NCBI GenBank assembly: GCA_000434675.1
Contig: HF988640.1
Location: forward strand, 31,889-95,888
Origin: Faecalibacterium sp. CAG:1138
GTDB lineage: Bacteria > Bacillota > Clostridia > Christensenellales > CAG-917
Direction: 5' to 3'
Length of the DNA: 64,000 nucleotides
In this document: positions 1 to 9,117 of the stretch, piece after piece
Position numbering within the stretch: the first letter of the stretch is position 1
Layout of the letters: every line of letters starts with the position of its first letter
Position numbers and translations under genes: made by a program
The notes under the pieces: generated by a model
The model's input: the letters and a program-made list of their open reading frames with translations, nothing else
Told to the model about the DNA's origin: nothing
The model's database searches: none

Positions 1-136
1 CAAAATAATCTTCAAAAGGGGGTCATTTGACACTCCCCGCGCAAAAAGAAAAGTTATAAAATAATATAAACCAACTTATACGGCTTGCAATCGTCCGTCC
101 CCGCGCGGTGACGTCTCAAGCCATGGAGAAAGAAGA

Positions 137-520
137 ATGAAAAAAGTAATCGTCGCAATTCAGAATACGCTCGTTTGCGAAGCGGTGACGGGCGCATTGC
201 AAAAGGCGGGCTTTTTTGTGGAAAAATCGCTTTCGCAAGATCCCGACAAGATTGCGGCTGCATGCGAAACGTTTTTTGCGGACGTGCTTTTGATGGACGC
301 GGGGCGCGCAAGGGACAAGTCTTTCGATCGCCGTATGGAGACGATCCTGCGTTCAAAAAAGGAAGATCCGTCTTTGAAGGCGGGGCTTTTGTGTGACAAC
401 GTTTCCGATCCCGAAATTGCTCAAAGAGTGAAGCGGGCGATGGAAACGGGGCTGATCGACATTTTCTTTTACGAGTCCGTGCAGACGGACTATCTTTGCG
501 ACGTAGTGGACTCGCTGTGA
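137..520 (+). CDS. degenerate response-regulator receiver-like protein
   Basis: A 127-residue protein with the length and alternating strand/helix pattern of a lone CheY-type receiver domain. A hydrophobic strand ends in Asp54 (DVLLMDAG), which sits where the phospho-acceptor aspartate would be. The acidic pair expected after the first strand is missing (VIVAIQN), and the later Thr/Ser and Lys switch residues are not visible (AGLLCDN, DIFFYES). It is therefore either a pseudo-receiver or a distant relative. The start ATG follows a purine-rich GGAGAAAGAAGA. No kinase gene is adjacent. The assignment rests on fold pattern only and is tentative. Confidence 0.6.
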   Translation: MKKVIVAIQNTLVCEAVTGALQKAGFFVEKSLSQDPDKIAAACETFFADVLLMDAGRARDKSFDRRMETILRSKKEDPSLKAGLLCDNVSDPEIAQRVKRAMETGLIDIFFYESVQTDYLCDVVDSL

Positions 521-593
521 GCAAAGATTGACGAAACGATTTTGACGGGTGGCAATCGCCCCCTAAAAAATAAAAATAATAGGAGATTGTCTT

Positions 594-1769
594 ATGAAAA
601 AAACAATCAGAATGATTTTGAGCCTTGTGCTCGTGCTCGTTTTGGGAGCGGCTTTGCTCGTTGCGTGCAACAACAAAGGCGGAGAAGAGCCCGAAACGCA
701 TACTTATTCAACAACCTGGTCGCACGACGCAAGCGAGCATTGGCATCAATGCACGCAGGACGGTCATACGGACGTTGCGGACAAAGCGGCGCATACGTAT
801 GACAACGACGCGGACACGACCTGCAACGTGTGCGGATACGAAAGACCTGCGCACGATCACGCGGCAACCGCCTGGTCGAGCGACGCAACGTATCACTGGC
901 ACGATTGCACCGTGAGCGGTTGCGGCGAGCAATTCGACAAAGCGGAGCACGTTTGGGACGAAGGCACCGTCACAACGCCCGCCACCTTTACGAGCGACGG
1001 CGAGAAGACCTACACCTGCACCGTCTGCCAGAAGACGAAAAAGGAAACCGTCACCATGGAGTATATCGACGTCAACTTCGTGAAATCGGATGCCGAAGTG
1101 CAGACGAAAGTCAGATTTACCGTGGCCGCGTCAGGCACCTATTACTTCCGCTACGAAGTGCAGGACTGCGGTTTTGCCAACGGCTACTATTGGATCAATA
1201 TGAAGAAGGTTGACGGCACTCTGCAACAGACCGATACCAACCATGCGCAAGCAAAGATTTACGACGCAAACAAACAACTTGTCAAAGAAGGCCTTCAAAC
1301 GCAAGCGGCAGGTCAATTTATGGCGGTGTGCGATGAAGACGACGCGCAAACCCGCAAAGGATTGATGGACAACGGCGTCAAATATCTTGAAATGCCTTTC
1401 GTCACTCCGGGCGAGTACGAGATGATCGTCACACACTTTGCCGAAATCGACTTTACTGCTCTCGATTACAGTGACGGAAGCTTCTCGAAAACAAACGTAA
1501 CGTTGTGGGACAACTCTTACAAATATTACTCGATTACGTTGACGGATGAAATGCTGGCGGGCGGCTACTACGGTACTGATTTGCAACTCAATGCGTCTCC
1601 CGCAACCGGTCTGACCTGGCAATTTGTTGACGCAGACGGCAACCCTGTCGAAAAGAAAGATGGCGACACCGACACCTATTACAGCACACCTGCGGCAGGA
1701 ACGTATTATATCGTCATCTATTCCGCAACCAAGCAAACGGGAGTGACGGTCAGCGCAAGTCTTTGCTGA
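594..1769 (+). CDS. surface lipoprotein with two HWH-C repeat modules
   Basis: A 391-residue predicted lipoprotein. The N terminus is a lysine-bearing signal peptide ending in the lipobox LVAC (Cys25), so it should be anchored to the outer face of the membrane. Residues about 35-150 hold two related modules of the form W-S-(H/S)-D-A-(S/T)-x-H-W-H-x-C followed by C-x-V-C, a cysteine/histidine pattern that could bind metal. The rest is beta-rich and unrecognised. A GGAG site precedes the ATG. It is the first of three consecutive surface proteins sharing this module family, with a hairpin terminator candidate after it. Function unknown; adhesion or polymer binding is only a guess. Confidence 0.8.
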   Translation: MKKTIRMILSLVLVLVLGAALLVACNNKGGEEPETHTYSTTWSHDASEHWHQCTQDGHTDVADKAAHTYDNDADTTCNVCGYERPAHDHAATAWSSDATYHWHDCTVSGCGEQFDKAEHVWDEGTVTTPATFTSDGEKTYTCTVCQKTKKETVTMEYIDVNFVKSDAEVQTKVRFTVAASGTYYFRYEVQDCGFANGYYWINMKKVDGTLQQTDTNHAQAKIYDANKQLVKEGLQTQAAGQFMAVCDEDDAQTRKGLMDNGVKYLEMPFVTPGEYEMIVTHFAEIDFTALDYSDGSFSKTNVTLWDNSYKYYSITLTDEMLAGGYYGTDLQLNASPATGLTWQFVDADGNPVEKKDGDTDTYYSTPAAGTYYIVIYSATKQTGVTVSASLC

Positions 1770-1826
1770 CGGAACGAAACGATTTGCAAACAGAATTGAT
1801 AAAAACGACAAAACTTTATAATCTGC

Positions 1827-1858
1827 GCAAACGCCCGAATAGGCGTTTGCGTATACAT
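1827..1858 (+). terminator. probable intrinsic terminator
   Basis: A perfect 9-bp stem (GCAAACGCC / GGCGTTTGC, loop CGAATA) is followed by a partly T-rich stretch ending in TTTTT. It separates the first HWH lipoprotein from the next gene. Confidence 0.55.
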
Positions 1859-1878
1859 TTTTGCGGGAGGATAGAAAT

Positions 1879-3696
1879 ATGAAAATTCGCACTCGATGGA
1901 TATTTACAATTATTCTGTGTTTGCTTATAGCTATTCCGTTAGCGGCATGCGACGTTTCGACCGCCACACCGAGCGGCACGCTCGAAAGCCAAAACGGCGT
2001 TACGATTGAAGGAACGTTCGAGGACGGCGCGGCGTTAGAGGCGGTGGAAGTGGTAGGCGAGGATAAAATTCTTGCGCTTCAATCGATTGCCGAAGAAAAG
2101 TACGATACAGACGGGGAAGTTTACGTTTACGATATTTCTGTCGTCAAGGACGGCGCAAAGGTACAGCCGAGCGGCAAAGTGAAAGTGACCGTCTCCGTGC
2201 CTGATATCGACACAAGCAAAACGTATACGGTATATCATGTCAAGGACGACGGCGCGGTGGAAAAAATCAAACCCGCCGTGCAAAACGGAACGGTGTCGTT
2301 CGAAACCGAGAGTTTTTCCTGTTTCATTATCGCGCCGGATGAAGAATCAGGCGGCGAAACAGAACAACCCAAAAAGCAAGTGAATGTCAGTATCAATATT
2401 CTCCCTTTGGCGGAATGCGGCATGCTGAAAGTCAACGGCACGCTGTACGAAAACGCGGCAAGCTATAAAACCACGCACACCGAGGGCGAAAGAATCACCG
2501 TGGAAGCGATTGCGACAAGCGGACATCACTTTGGTTTCTGGGGTGAGGACGAAGTGCTTTCACGCGAACCTGTGTATGAGTTTACCGTAGGTGCGGAAAA
2601 TATCAGTTTTGCGGCAAACTTCACGGGACACGACGTGCAGTATTCGGAAATCACCGACGACGCACACACGGAAAAGTGCAAATTCGGCGATTATACGGCA
2701 ACCGTGGCGCACACGTTTGCAGATGAAAAAATCATTACCGAAGCCACTTGTCAGCACGCGGGCGAGAAAGAACTTTCCTGCGTTTGCGGAAAGACCAAAA
2801 CCGAAGAAATCCCCATTACCGATCACGACTATCAGGACGGTGTCTGCTCTATGTGCGGCAAAACGCAGACTTACGTCCGCGTCAACGCCAACGGCGTGGC
2901 AAACCCCAACGGCGCGTATATAAAAATGGGCAAGACCTATTGCGAACAGGTAAAAGACGGCAATCTTGAAAACGCGCTTATGGAAAAAGCCGGCAGTCCA
3001 TATTTAACGCTTGAAAACTGGACTCCGTTCGACTTCGGCAACGGCGACAGCGGCGAAAACGCAACCACGTATTATTGCGACGTCGAATACAACGGTCTTA
3101 ATTACCGCGGCGTTTATATCAAAGATTATCGTAAGGACAACGACAGCGCTCAAACGACGAACAGCCGCTACTGGACGGGTACCTATTGGTTTGAACAGCG
3201 CACCGCCATGTGGGAAATCGTGAAGATAGAGGACGGCAAAGCCTATCTCGTCAGTAAGGAAATCTGGATCAGTCAGCGCTTCGCCGAGTCGGACGAAGGG
3301 GAACTCACCTACGAAAACAGTTGGATTCGTGCTTGGCTGAAAAACACTTGGATAAACGAATTGTTTACACCTGCGCAACAAGCGATTTTGCAAGGTAATG
3401 AAAATTGCTTCGGCGATAAAATATTTTTGCCGAGTTCGAGCGAAATAAGCATCAACGCACCCAAACCGTTCGGGCTTTACAAATATCCGTTCTGTCTGGG
3501 CGCATATAAGGAAGTTCTGCAAGGCTACGGCGACAATTATTGTCCGTATTGGCTGCGTGACGGAGTGGAAAAAGGCACGGACGGCAAAAACTACGTTACT
3601 TGCGTAACTTCCAAACCGCCGTTCGACCAAACTACTAAGTATCTTGCAACAAAGACGTTTGTAGGCGTTGTGCCTGCAATCATCATCGAGTTGTAA
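1879..3696 (+). CDS. lipoprotein with InlB-like repeat, Cys module and DUF6273-like C-terminal domain
   Basis: A 605-residue predicted lipoprotein; lipobox LAAC with Cys24. The ATG at 1879 is chosen because GGGAGG lies just upstream. Residues about 155-245 resemble an InlB B-repeat / Listeria-Bacteroides beta-grasp unit (a VTVEA-like core and a FGFWG turn). A short segment with HDYQDGVCSMCGK matches the Cys module of the neighbouring proteins. Residues about 395-600 look like the DUF6273 family (WEIVKIEDGKAYLVS, then SWIRAWLKNTW). It ends 70 nt before the next surface protein, so the two are probably co-transcribed. Role unknown; extracellular. Confidence 0.8.
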   Translation: MKIRTRWIFTIILCLLIAIPLAACDVSTATPSGTLESQNGVTIEGTFEDGAALEAVEVVGEDKILALQSIAEEKYDTDGEVYVYDISVVKDGAKVQPSGKVKVTVSVPDIDTSKTYTVYHVKDDGAVEKIKPAVQNGTVSFETESFSCFIIAPDEESGGETEQPKKQVNVSINILPLAECGMLKVNGTLYENAASYKTTHTEGERITVEAIATSGHHFGFWGEDEVLSREPVYEFTVGAENISFAANFTGHDVQYSEITDDAHTEKCKFGDYTATVAHTFADEKIITEATCQHAGEKELSCVCGKTKTEEIPITDHDYQDGVCSMCGKTQTYVRVNANGVANPNGAYIKMGKTYCEQVKDGNLENALMEKAGSPYLTLENWTPFDFGNGDSGENATTYYCDVEYNGLNYRGVYIKDYRKDNDSAQTTNSRYWTGTYWFEQRTAMWEIVKIEDGKAYLVSKEIWISQRFAESDEGELTYENSWIRAWLKNTWINELFTPAQQAILQGNENCFGDKIFLPSSSEISINAPKPFGLYKYPFCLGAYKEVLQGYGDNYCPYWLRDGVEKGTDGKNYVTCVTSKPPFDQTTKYLATKTFVGVVPAIIIEL

Positions 3697-3765
3697 GGGC
3701 GTGAATACGGAAACAGGCAGAAACAAACTTTGAAAAACAATAACAAAACATATAGGAGTAAAAAT

Positions 3766-6700
3766 ATGAATACAAAATCAGCAAAACACTTATGTGCGGG
3801 ATTGATTATGTTCGTCATAATGATTGCGTGCATAGCAATCGGTGCGATTTGTATGCCCACCGTTGCGTATGCGGATTCGGCAAACCCTTATCTGCAAGTC
3901 AGTTGCAATGAAGCAAGCAAATCAGGCGAGGGTTGGAATTGGCAACAAGAAGCGGGCAACGGCACGCTCACGCTTAACAACTACAACGGGCAGGAAATTT
4001 CAATCGGCGGCGTTAACAACGGCAAAGTGGACGTCGTGCTTGTCGGCGACAACAAAATCACCGTCACCGCGCCGTACGGAAACATGGCGTTCAATACATA
4101 CAACGTTTCTACACTAACGTTCAAGGGGAGCGGTTCACTCACCATAGACTTTCAGCGTACCGCAACGGAACAGGCGTATATGCGCGGCATCTACATGGAC
4201 GGCAACGCAAGTTCTACAAACAACGGCAATCTGATGTTTGACGAAAGTTGCACGGTGACTGTAAAAGTGTATGGCACTGTGGCGGAAAAAAACGGTTCGG
4301 TTGACGCAATCTATATTCGTAATGATAGAACCGGTTCGGGAAACGTGACCGTAGGCGAGAACGCCACGCTCAATATCGACCTGAAGTGTGACAAACCGTA
4401 TCAGACTTACGGCATTTTCGCCAAAGGCAACGTTGTTCTCAACGGCACGGTTGATATCAAAATGGAATATACGGGCTCGGGTGCGGCTAACAACACGTGG
4501 AAAGACGTATTTACGTATGCTTCGTACCCAGACTGCTCGATCGGAACGAATGCAAAAATCACTTCCGTATGCCCCGGAAGTTCGGGCTCGTCGCTGACCG
4601 CGTTTCCACTTGTTGCCAACGGCGCTGAAAGGATTTCTTCCTGGACGAAAGTGGTGACGGACGAACAATATTTTGAAAATGACGATTGTCTCGTTCACGT
4701 TTGGGATCATTGCGCCGACAACATCTCCTTCAAAAATTATTCTTACGAAAAACTCGCCGCACCGCTTACATTGGAAGACAAAGCGGAGTATGACGTTCCA
4801 GCCACCGTTTACGGCGGTGACGTTGCCTATTCTTCGATTGCGCTTTCGGCAAGCGGTGGTAGCGGAGAATACACTTTCTCCATCGTGAGCGCGGCAGACG
4901 GAAATAAAAACGGCGTCGGTATTTCTTCAAACGAATCCGATTTGAATAAAATATACGTCGCTCCAAACCTCAGAGGCGTAAGCGAAGCCACGGAAATCAC
5001 CGTCAAGGTGACGGACAAAGGCGGATACTCCAAGACCATCACCGTAAATATCGGAGCGGTTGCCGCGCCTACATACAGCGCAACCGTAGATAACGTTGAT
5101 TTCGGCACGGTGAGAGTGGGATATTCTCCGGTCACGCAAGTTCCCTTACGCGTTGCCAACACGGGAACGGGAAAAATCAACTGCATCCTTGATTCCATTA
5201 CTCTCGAAGGGGAAAATGCAAGTGCTTTCACGTTAGGTTTTTATTCCAACCCCTATTCTATCGGAGTGGGCAAAGAGAATACTGCGGCGTGGAGCGTAAA
5301 ACCCAAAAGCGATTTGCCCGTGGGCAGTTATACCGCTACGATAAAGTTCAGCGGAACACCCGAATATTCACAGTACGGTGGATCAAGCGTTGAGGCAACC
5401 GCAACCGTTACGTTTGTCGTAACCGAACACGATTTCGACACTTCCACGTGGGAACATGATGAGAATACGCACTGGAATCCATGCAAAGATGCGGGATGCG
5501 CAGTCCACGGCAACGAAGCCGCGCACGACACCGAGGGTGAGTTGAAAAATGCCACCGCAGCCACTTTTGACACGGACGGATACACCGGCGACAAATACTG
5601 CTCGGTGTGCGGTGCCTTGGCAGAAGAAGGCACGGTGATCCCCGCAGGCAAGTACATCAGAGTGAGTCAGGCAACCATGACTCCCGCCGCAATCACGGAC
5701 AAATTGACGGCAAACGACCTTGTCTTTGCGTCGCTTGACCCGTCCAAATACACGGTTGCGCTCTGGCGCGTGTTCGATCTCACGGATAACGCTTTGAACA
5801 CCGCCAGCGGACAATATCCCAAAGACAGCAAATTTATTGCAAATCACGAGTATGCGATAGAAATCGCATTTACCGCCGTAGGTTCTTACGAATACGAGGA
5901 AATGTACGCTACGCACTTCTCTACGTTTACGGTAAACGGACAGCCGACGCAAATTTCAACAGTTTCTTCTCTTGCAGGTTCAAAATATAGAAGAATTACG
6001 CTTACGGCGGCAGATACGACAATTCCCGTAACGGTTACCGACGTGCAGATTTCGTTTTCCGAACTCAACGTGGAAAGAGGCGGCAGTTATACGTTTACGG
6101 CAACGGTGAACGGTACGGGCGCATTTGATAATTCGGTTATTTGGAGTGTAGAGGGCGCTGATAGCTCTACGATAAGCGTGGGCGGCATATTGAGCGTTAC
6201 GGCAAACGAAAGCTCGTCCACGATTACCGTAAAGGCAACGTCCAAACAGGATAGTACGAAGTATGCGACGAAAACTGTTACAGTCAGATCGCTTATAACC
6301 GTCAGCCAAAAGGGTGTGGAAACGCAATACAAGGTTGTTGCAGGCGGAAAAATAAATTTAACGGCGGCAACGGCGGCAAGCGGTTATCACTTCAAAGAAT
6401 GGCAGGTATCGGGTGCGGGAACGTTTGCAGATAAAACTGCGCAAAAGACCGAGTTTACCGTTCCAAACGAAAACGTAACGATTACGTCGGTTTACGAATT
6501 GCATACGGCGAATGGTGAGGGTTGGTTGACTGATTCGACAAAGCATTATCACGTTTGCTCTTGCGGTACGGAAATCGACGCAGCTCCGCATACTTTCGGA
6601 GAATGGACGGTAATAAAGCCCGCCACCGAAGATGAAAAAGGTTCGCGCGAGCGTTCGTGTTCGGTATGCAGTTATAAACAGACGGAAGAAATAGACAAAC

Positions 6701-7509
6701 TTCCCCATACGCACAATCCTGCATCGGCGTGGACTAATGATGCTACGGGACATTGGCACGCTTGCTCTGGCTGTAACGAAAAACTTGACTTTGCGGCGCA
6801 TACGCCTGACCGTGCGGAGGCAACCGAAACCGAACCTGTAAAATGTTCCGTATGCGGATACGTCATTACGCCTGCGCTCGGTCATACGACGCATACACCG
6901 GAAGAAAATTGGCGTTACGATGAAAACAACCATTGGCACAAATGCGATGGCTGTTCGGAACAACTTGACAAAGCTACGCATACATACGGCGATTGGACGG
7001 TAACGAAACAGCCCACCGCAACGGAAAGCGGAGAGAAAGAGCGTACTTGTTCTGTATGCGGTTACAAACAGATCGAAACAGTACCTATGACGGGTGAATC
7101 CGAAAAAGTTGCAATAACCGTTACGGGCGGCAACGGCGGCGGTAGCTACAATGTGGGTGACACGGTTACTGTAACGGCGAACGCCCCCGAAGAAGGGAAG
7201 ACCTTTAAGGGATGGAGAGACGCGAACGGCAATATCGTCAGCACGGATGTCACCTATACCTTCACCGTCACGGGCGAAGTATCGCTCACGGCGGTTTATG
7301 AGGACATCAACGCGGGCGGCGGCGAGCAACCCGGCGGCGGGCAACCCGGTGGCGAACAATCCGAAAAGACGGGACTTTCGGGCGGACAGATTGCAGGAAT
7401 CGTAATCGGTTCGGTGCTGCTTGCGGGAATCGGCGGATTTGCAATCTTCTGGTTTGCAGTCAAGAAAAAGAAGTTCGCCGACCTGATTGCATTGTTTAAG
7501 AAGAAATAA
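3766..7509 (+). CDS. large cell-surface protein with HWH-C repeats and C-terminal membrane anchor
   Basis: A 1247-residue exported protein. The ATG at 3766 is preferred over the in-frame TTG 36 nt upstream because TAGGAG precedes it. A signal peptide appears to end near AYA (about residue 36). The N-terminal ~300 residues look like a beta-helix or beta-sandwich region rich in Asn/Thr/Gly. Then come Ig-like segments, a Big_2-like segment (VTDVQISFSELNVERGG), and several modules with H-W-x-x-C and C-S-V-C pairs between about residues 565 and 1120. An InlB-like repeat precedes a Gly/Pro/Gln linker, one membrane helix (about residues 1215-1237) and a Lys-rich tail. There is no LPXTG motif. Probably an adhesin or binding protein; ligand unknown. 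Confidence 0.82.
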   Translation: MNTKSAKHLCAGLIMFVIMIACIAIGAICMPTVAYADSANPYLQVSCNEASKSGEGWNWQQEAGNGTLTLNNYNGQEISIGGVNNGKVDVVLVGDNKITVTAPYGNMAFNTYNVSTLTFKGSGSLTIDFQRTATEQAYMRGIYMDGNASSTNNGNLMFDESCTVTVKVYGTVAEKNGSVDAIYIRNDRTGSGNVTVGENATLNIDLKCDKPYQTYGIFAKGNVVLNGTVDIKMEYTGSGAANNTWKDVFTYASYPDCSIGTNAKITSVCPGSSGSSLTAFPLVANGAERISSWTKVVTDEQYFENDDCLVHVWDHCADNISFKNYSYEKLAAPLTLEDKAEYDVPATVYGGDVAYSSIALSASGGSGEYTFSIVSAADGNKNGVGISSNESDLNKIYVAPNLRGVSEATEITVKVTDKGGYSKTITVNIGAVAAPTYSATVDNVDFGTVRVGYSPVTQVPLRVANTGTGKINCILDSITLEGENASAFTLGFYSNPYSIGVGKENTAAWSVKPKSDLPVGSYTATIKFSGTPEYSQYGGSSVEATATVTFVVTEHDFDTSTWEHDENTHWNPCKDAGCAVHGNEAAHDTEGELKNATAATFDTDGYTGDKYCSVCGALAEEGTVIPAGKYIRVSQATMTPAAITDKLTANDLVFASLDPSKYTVALWRVFDLTDNALNTASGQYPKDSKFIANHEYAIEIAFTAVGSYEYEEMYATHFSTFTVNGQPTQISTVSSLAGSKYRRITLTAADTTIPVTVTDVQISFSELNVERGGSYTFTATVNGTGAFDNSVIWSVEGADSSTISVGGILSVTANESSSTITVKATSKQDSTKYATKTVTVRSLITVSQKGVETQYKVVAGGKINLTAATAASGYHFKEWQVSGAGTFADKTAQKTEFTVPNENVTITSVYELHTANGEGWLTDSTKHYHVCSCGTEIDAAPHTFGEWTVIKPATEDEKGSRERSCSVCSYKQTEEIDKLPHTHNPASAWTNDATGHWHACSGCNEKLDFAAHTPDRAEATETEPVKCSVCGYVITPALGHTTHTPEENWRYDENNHWHKCDGCSEQLDKATHTYGDWTVTKQPTATESGEKERTCSVCGYKQIETVPMTGESEKVAITVTGGNGGGSYNVGDTVTVTANAPEEGKTFKGWRDANGNIVSTDVTYTFTVTGEVSLTAVYEDINAGGGEQPGGGQPGGEQSEKTGLSGGQIAGIVIGSVLLAGIGGFAIFWFAVKKKKFADLIALFKKK

Positions 7510-7511
7510 CC

Positions 7512-7540
7512 GGCATTAAACAATAGGCATTAAACAATCA
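7512..7540. repeat. short tandem duplication
   Basis: The 13-mer GGCATTAAACAAT occurs twice, 15 bp apart, immediately after the stop codon of the large surface protein. Confidence 0.8.
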
Positions 7541-7564
7541 CCCCTTGCCTTTAGGGGCAAGGGG
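7541..7564. other. stable hairpin without T-tract
   Basis: Stem CCCCTTGCC / GGCAAGGGG with a 6-nt loop. It lies after the large surface gene and could end or stabilise that transcript, but no T-run follows it. Confidence 0.45.
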
Positions 7565-7672
7565 AAAGCAAACGGAGATAACAATAAGAAAAAATCAAGA
7601 AATGTCTTAATAACGTTTCAGCGACGCATGTAATGGTTGATATTACGTTAGCGGAATAATCAAAGAGAGCAA

Positions 7673-7699
7673 TGAGCCGTTCGGTTTCCGAGCGGCTCA
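7673..7699 (-). terminator. possible terminator of the sigma-like gene
   Basis: A stem TGAGCCG / CGGCTCA extends inward as TCGG/CCGA. On the minus strand it is followed by a pyrimidine-rich stretch. It lies between two convergent genes. Confidence 0.45.
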
Positions 7700-7736
7700 A
7701 ATTGTAAAATAGGGGTATGATGCTTTATCTTATCGT

Positions 7737-8357
7737 TTAGCCATAAATCAAAGTATATCTTTGGCGCATTTTGATGAAGTATTCAAACACGGTGGATTGC
7801 GCTCGTTCAAGTATAGCGGCGATTTCAGGATAACTCAAACCGTTTTGCCGACATTCAAGCGCAATTCGCATATTGTCCGTCAAATTAAGGCTGTCAACGA
7901 TTGAATCATAGACGGTATAGTCTTTGACAACATCTTCTTCAATCTCGCAAGACGGCTCGCTGACGGGCGTTAAGGCATCAATGCTTACGGAGCGGTAATT
8001 ATCGCTTGTTTTTCGAGTTATAAATTTTGACATTGCTCTTATGCACGCAATCTTGACCGATATTGCTTTACCCTTTTTATCGTATGCCAAAACATCGTTT
8101 AATTGCTTCCCATAATGATTGCAAAGGAACAGAACGCATTCTTGCACCAAATCATAACTGTCGCTGAACGTGTGGTTAATGTCGTTTTTACGCCTTATAT
8201 CAACGCATAGGTCTGCGTATATCTTTTGTATTCTGCTGCCCATATAGCCGATAAGGAATCGTGTTTCATACATAGCCAACTGTTCTGCTATTGCAAGAAC
8301 GTTATTTTCCGAGATTGTTTCTTTGAAAACATCATAATCTTTGATATGTTTTTTCAT
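7737..8357 (-). CDS. sigma-70-like factor of mobile-element type
   Basis: A 206-residue protein (ATG at 8357; an in-frame GTG at 8411 would add 18 residues). Its middle has a region-2-like helix (DLVQECVLFLCNHYG). Its C terminus has a region-4-like helix-turn-helix: NMRIALECRQNGLSYPEIA followed by STVFEYFIKMRQRY. This layout is typical of sigma-like proteins carried by conjugative and integrative elements of Firmicutes. Base composition is more AT-rich than most neighbours. No transposase, relaxase or integrase is present nearby, so it is likely a leftover of an element. Specific target promoters cannot be inferred. Confidence 0.65.
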   Translation of the reverse strand: MKKHIKDYDVFKETISENNVLAIAEQLAMYETRFLIGYMGSRIQKIYADLCVDIRRKNDINHTFSDSYDLVQECVLFLCNHYGKQLNDVLAYDKKGKAISVKIACIRAMSKFITRKTSDNYRSVSIDALTPVSEPSCEIEEDVVKDYTVYDSIVDSLNLTDNMRIALECRQNGLSYPEIAAILERAQSTVFEYFIKMRQRYTLIYG

Positions 8358-8450
8358 TTGTGGATACGCTCCGAGTTTTATTTGCCTTTCGGCAACAAGA
8401 CGTCGCAGCACCGAGAAAACTCAAAAACATATCACTTCAAATCACAAGAT

Positions 8451-8537
8451 GCCTATGTCAACGACCAGCGTAAATTATTGCGATTACAATAAAACAGTCT
8501 ATATCTAATCAGCAATAATTTTGCCGTTGATATAGGC
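8451..8537. repeat. 87-nt imperfect palindrome (MITE-like or structured RNA)
   Basis: Outer arms GCCTATGTCAACG (8451-8463) and CGTTGATATAGGC (8525-8537) match at 12 of 13 positions when inverted. Inside them AAATTATTGC (8472-8481) and GCAATAATTT (8512-8521) form a perfect 10-bp stem. The loop is 30 nt. It lies upstream of the sigma-like gene, in AT-rich sequence. Confidence 0.6.
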
Positions 8538-8555
8538 TTTTCTCTGTGCTAAACC

Positions 8556-8590
8556 GCCAAAGCGAAAGGCAATGACGAACTCGGAGCGTT
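8556..8590 (+). repeat. dispersed GCCAAAGCGA repeat, copy C (degenerate)
   Basis: Starts GCCAAAGCGA and continues with GGCAATG, CGAA and CGGA in the same order as copies at 10775-10843 (+) and 48847-48906 (-). It lacks the closed hairpin of the other two copies. It abuts the truncated gene remnant. Confidence 0.5.
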
Positions 8591-8629
8591 ATATAGTGTT
8601 ATACAAATAGTGTCCATAAAATGAAATAG

Positions 8630-9073
8630 CAGCTTCTGACGTACGACCTTGGCGGAGGGAAAAAGGATTTTCTCGTAGTAAACTCCATCGTAAAAACCAC
8701 CGATTCGGAGAACGAATCTTTCGTAAGGTCGGCGGTTGCGGCGAAATCGTCGCAAAAAAACGATCATTCCTGCCGCATATATTATCTGTTCCCTCTGCAC
8801 TTTCTGGCGGACGAGACCATCGTCGGTTACGCCGACGCGGACACCTCTTACGCTTTCACCGCAACGGCAGAGGACGTAAAAGCCTTCTACGAAGCGTCCG
8901 GTTTTTATGACGTGACGGAAACGGAATCGGGGCTGAAGGTCGTCCTGAAAAGCGGGTTAAAGGTGCTTAGCGGCGAATACGGCGAAGCGGCAAAAACGCC
9001 GTTTGAAATCGTTTTCACGGAAGACTCCGAAACGGCGCATATAAAACTCGTTACTGTCGAGCAAAAAGAGTAA
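8630..9073 (+). pseudogene. 5'-truncated gene remnant (C-terminal part of an exported protein?)
   Basis: A frame stays open for 147 codons up to the TAA at 9071-9073 but has no credible start. The codon before it (8627-8629) is TAG, in the context ATG-AAA-TAG, and no SD is present. Codon use (GAC, GTC, GAA rich) matches the surrounding native genes and differs from the AT-rich sequence upstream. The encoded stretch (DFLVVNSIVKTTDSENESF, later FYEASGFYDVTETESGLKV) resembles the tail of a secreted or lipoprotein, but no family is recognised. The 5' part seems lost where the accessory patch begins. Confidence 0.55.
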
Positions 9074-9090
9074 ATGGCAAAAACATAACA

Positions 9091-9117
9091 AAAACGACGC
9101 TTTATGCGTCGTTTTTT
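9091..9117. terminator. bidirectional terminator
   Basis: Stem ACGACGC / GCGTCGT with A-rich and T-rich flanks. It serves the remnant on the plus strand; on the minus strand it overlaps the last codons of the HD-GYP gene. Confidence 0.7.
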
